A stretch of DNA of 27,354 bases from CAZCBN01 sp964496975 (GTDB lineage: Bacteria > Planctomycetota > Phycisphaerae > Phycisphaerales > UBA1924): assembly GCA_964496975.1 (NCBI GenBank), contig CAZCBN010000037.1, forward strand, positions 1 to 27,354, read 5' to 3'. Positions within the stretch are counted from its first letter, which is position 1, and each line of letters opens with the position of its first letter. The notes beneath the pieces are model-generated. The model had not been told where the DNA came from. It did not search any database and saw nothing but the letters and a program-made list of their open reading frames with translations. The position numbers were made by a program, and so were the translations under genes. Shown here in pieces: positions 25,700 to 27,354 of the stretch.

Positions 25700-26214
25700 C
25701 CAGCCGACCGCCTCCGCCGGGCCAAGCGATCCAAAATCGCCAGAGCCGCGGCATCGACGGTCAACTCCTCGCCGGGATCGCCAACCAAACCATGCCCGCC
25801 GACGCCCGACAGCCCGACGTCCGACAGCCCAACTCCCGACAGACGGACCAGCGCGGGACCCACAGACCACGGCACATCCGCCGCCTCCGCGTCCGAAGCC
25901 AGCACCGCCACCACGGCATCGCGGAACCGCGAGTCGCCCACCGCCCGCTCAAACTCGTAGTGCGCCAGCGCCGATCTGTTCCAAGAAGGCGTTACCAGCA
26001 ACACCATCGCCGTCGCACGCGCCAACGCTTTGTTCAACTCCTCCACGAAGTCAGAGGCGGGCAGCACGTCCCGATCCGGAAGGAACGCCGGCATCCCCAA
26101 CCGCTCAAGGGCCGCCGCCAACGCCTCACCCAGACCGCGTGCATCCGGCGTGCAGCTCACGAAGACCAAGTCTCCATCGCTGCGTTTCGGCTCGGCGCTA
26201 TCCCGGGAAAGCAT
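25696..26214 (-). CDS. TIR-domain protein, first in the TIR-TIR-gyrB operon
   Basis: This is a 172-residue protein. Residues 15-110 follow the TIR pattern: DLVFVSCTPDARGLGEALAA, then MPAFLPDRDVLPASDFVEEL and MVLLVTPSWNRSALAHYE. At the catalytic motif, Trp is replaced by Leu83 while Glu87 is kept (L-A-H-Y-E), so enzymatic competence is less certain than for its partner. Residues ~128-143 contain a pentapeptide repeat LSGVG-LSDVG-LSGVG, and the C-terminus is a basic helix (DRLARRRRSAG). The start at ATG 26214 has no ribosome site; a -10 box ends only five bases upstream, so the mRNA is probably leaderless. Its TGA overlaps the next TIR start (ATGA). The two TIR proteins probably act together, perhaps as a heteromer. 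Confidence 0.75.
   Translation of the reverse strand: MLSRDSAEPKRSDGDLVFVSCTPDARGLGEALAAALERLGMPAFLPDRDVLPASDFVEELNKALARATAMVLLVTPSWNRSALAHYEFERAVGDSRFRDAVVAVLASDAEAADVPWSVGPALVRLSGVGLSDVGLSGVGGHGLVGDPGEELTVDAAALAILDRLARRRRSAG
25808..25837. repeat. 15-bp tandem repeat inside the first TIR gene
   Basis: Units GACAGCCCGACGTCC (25808-25822) and GACAGCCCAACTCCC (25823-25837) are tandem, with the start of a third copy (GACAG) after them. They encode the LSGVG/LSDVG pentapeptide repeat in the reverse direction. Confidence 0.6.
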
Positions 26215-26219
26215 ACCAA

Positions 26220-26248
26220 ATCATATGCGATCGGCCGTCCGCCGCCAA
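26220..26248 (-). promoter_or_regulatory. sigma70-like promoter driving TIR-TIR-gyrB
   Basis: On the minus strand TTGGCG (-35, at 26243-26248) is 17 bases from TATGAT (-10, at 26220-26225). The -10 box matches consensus at 5 of 6 positions. The ATG of the first TIR gene begins five bases after the -10 box, so transcription should start at or next to the A of the ATG, giving a leaderless message. It is the best promoter I see upstream of gyrB. Confidence 0.6.
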
Positions 26249-26263
26249 GCCGAACTACCCCCC

Positions 26264-27354
26264 CTACGGCTGGATCACCACCAAGCTCACCCCCTCCTGC
26301 AGCAGCTCGTACACCGTCGCGATCTCATCGTCCCCCATCCGCACGCACCCCATGCTCGCCTGCGTGCCGATGCTCTCGGGGTCGATCGTCCCGTGCACCC
26401 CATACCCCGTGTACGCCGCCGCCTCGCCGAGCCCGTCGAGGCCCACCCAAAACTCCCCGATCGGGTTCATCGGGTCGTCGCGCCCGTACTTCTCCGCCGG
26501 GTTCCTCGGGTTCACCCACGACGGGTTGACGTCCTTCCCGCGGGGCCGCACCACAAACCGCCCCACCGGCGTCGAGTTCTCCGCCCCGAGCCCCACCGGG
26601 AACGAGCGGATGTACGTCCACTCCGAGGGCTCATCGGGCGACCCCTGGTACACGTCCATCCGGTACTCGCTCTTGTCCACGATCGCGTGGAAGGGCCCCC
26701 GCACCAGCTTCAGCGTCTGCCCCACGCTGATCTTCCGCGGGTCGCTGATCCCGTTCACCCGCTGGATCAGCCGCCAGTCCGTCGCCAGGTCGCGCTTCCG
26801 CGCGATCTTCTCCAGCACGTCCCCAGACTGCACCGTGTACCGCTCCGCGATGGTGTCGTTCGCGGCCACCTGCTTGCCGAAAACCAGGCTCTGGTTCAGT
26901 TCCGTCAGCCGCGCGCGCAGCACGCCGCGGTCCTGCTCCCCCGTCGCCGGGTCGAGCAGCGCCCGGTTGAGCGCCGTCCGCGCCGCCACGGCGTCCCCCG
27001 CCGCGATCTTCCGCTCCGCCAGCGACACCACCGCCGACACCCCGCTCGCGAGCGACCCTGCCCCCGGTGCCCCAGACGTGCTTGGTGCCGCCTGAGTTCC
27101 AGCCCCCGAAGACCCCGCCGCCGTCGACGGGTCCACCGCCCGCGCGCCGCCCGCGGGCCCGTTTGTCGCCGGCCCGTTCGGGGCAGTCCCGCTTGTCCCA
27201 GCCCCGCTCGTCCCAGTCCCGCTCGTCGCGGGCGTCCCACCCGCCGCCGTCTGCACCGCCGCCGCCAGCGTGGGGGCCGACGTCGACACCGGCGCCGCCG
27301 CCGGAGCCCCCCCGGCCGGCACCCCGGCCCGCGATGCCCCGCCCTGCGCAATCA
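26264..27354 (-). CDS. LysM / L,D-transpeptidase (YkuD) protein, 5' end outside the window
   Basis: The frame is open from the window edge (27354) to the stop at 26264, giving at least 363 residues; the true start lies upstream. The visible N-terminal part is a G/A/S/T/P-rich low-complexity region. A helical pair resembling a TPR follows (SLAERKIAAGDAVAARTALN), then a LysM peptidoglycan-binding domain (YTVQSGDVLEKIARKRDL to VGQTLKLV) and a YkuD catalytic domain. The latter shows PVGRFVV, GYGVHGTIDPESIG and SMGCVRM with the nucleophile Cys encoded at 26345-26347. These enzymes form 3-3 cross-links in peptidoglycan or attach proteins to it, outside the inner membrane. It lies directly upstream of the TIR operon promoter, on the same strand. 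Confidence 0.9.
   Translation of the reverse strand, partial: IAQGGASRAGVPAGGAPAAAPVSTSAPTLAAAVQTAAGGTPATSGTGTSGAGTSGTAPNGPATNGPAGGARAVDPSTAAGSSGAGTQAAPSTSGAPGAGSLASGVSAVVSLAERKIAAGDAVAARTALNRALLDPATGEQDRGVLRARLTELNQSLVFGKQVAANDTIAERYTVQSGDVLEKIARKRDLATDWRLIQRVNGISDPRKISVGQTLKLVRGPFHAIVDKSEYRMDVYQGSPDEPSEWTYIRSFPVGLGAENSTPVGRFVVRPRGKDVNPSWVNPRNPAEKYGRDDPMNPIGEFWVGLDGLGEAAAYTGYGVHGTIDPESIGTQASMGCVRMGDDEIATVYELLQEGVSLVVIQP
27185..27229. repeat. 15-bp tandem repeat, three units, in the L,D-transpeptidase low-complexity region
   Basis: Units AGTCCCGCTTGTCCC, AGCCCCGCTCGTCCC and AGTCCCGCTCGTCGC follow one another without gaps. They encode a Thr/Ser/Gly pentapeptide repeat in the disordered N-terminal region of the protein. 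Slippage during replication would explain them. Confidence 0.7.

Noticed and set aside
25232..26214. A Thoeris or CBASS defence system
   Set aside because: No ThsA, cyclase or other partner gene is present; only the two TIR genes and gyrB.

Overview
The window is a very GC-rich bacterial contig with two 10-N assembly gaps (4837-4846 and 15096-15105), so it is probably part of a draft or metagenome-assembled genome. Several features point to the Planctomycetota, most likely Phycisphaerae. These are a PEP-CTERM tail ending in a hydrophobic stretch plus RRRR, a membrane protein with a CPFC/CGEC zinc-ribbon of a type common in planctomycetes, LTxxQ-type secreted proteins, and TIR, WYL/TerB and PilZ proteins among housekeeping genes. 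This placement is an inference; no rRNA is present. Genes are dense on both strands and most long ORFs in other frames are GC-driven shadows.

Left part (1-5313): a partial GNAT acetyltransferase, two related secreted LTxxQ proteins flanking an oppositely oriented GSCFA-domain protein, and a gap-interrupted PEP-CTERM protein. The promoter of the PEP-CTERM gene has its 17-bp spacer filled by a perfect 19-bp Fur-like palindrome. Centre (5673-14496): glmS, a low-GC WYL-TerB protein, a small zinc-ribbon membrane protein, a TolC-type outer-membrane lipoprotein, a divergent GH35 beta-galactosidase homologue with altered catalytic positions, and a small SpoT-like HD hydrolase.

From 20194 down to 14519 on the minus strand lies a housekeeping run: pckA, tpiA, secG, yicC and a PDZ-domain protein (interrupted by the second gap). 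tpiA and secG are adjacent as in many bacteria. A tRNA-His(GTG) follows on the plus strand. Next is a PilZ-REC-HPt-like protein that has lost key phosphorelay residues.

Right part (22324-27354): the most unusual block. Two TIR-domain genes lie directly upstream of gyrB and overlap head to tail: the first TIR gene overlaps the second by ATGA, and the second overlaps the gyrB start by 8 bp. All three are on the minus strand behind a good sigma70-like promoter, with the first TIR gene apparently leaderless. Upstream is an L,D-transpeptidase with LysM, running off the window. The TIR-TIR-gyrB arrangement, which couples putative NAD-cleaving immune-type domains to an essential DNA gyrase subunit, is the best candidate for an undescribed system here. 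Its function is not known from the sequence.
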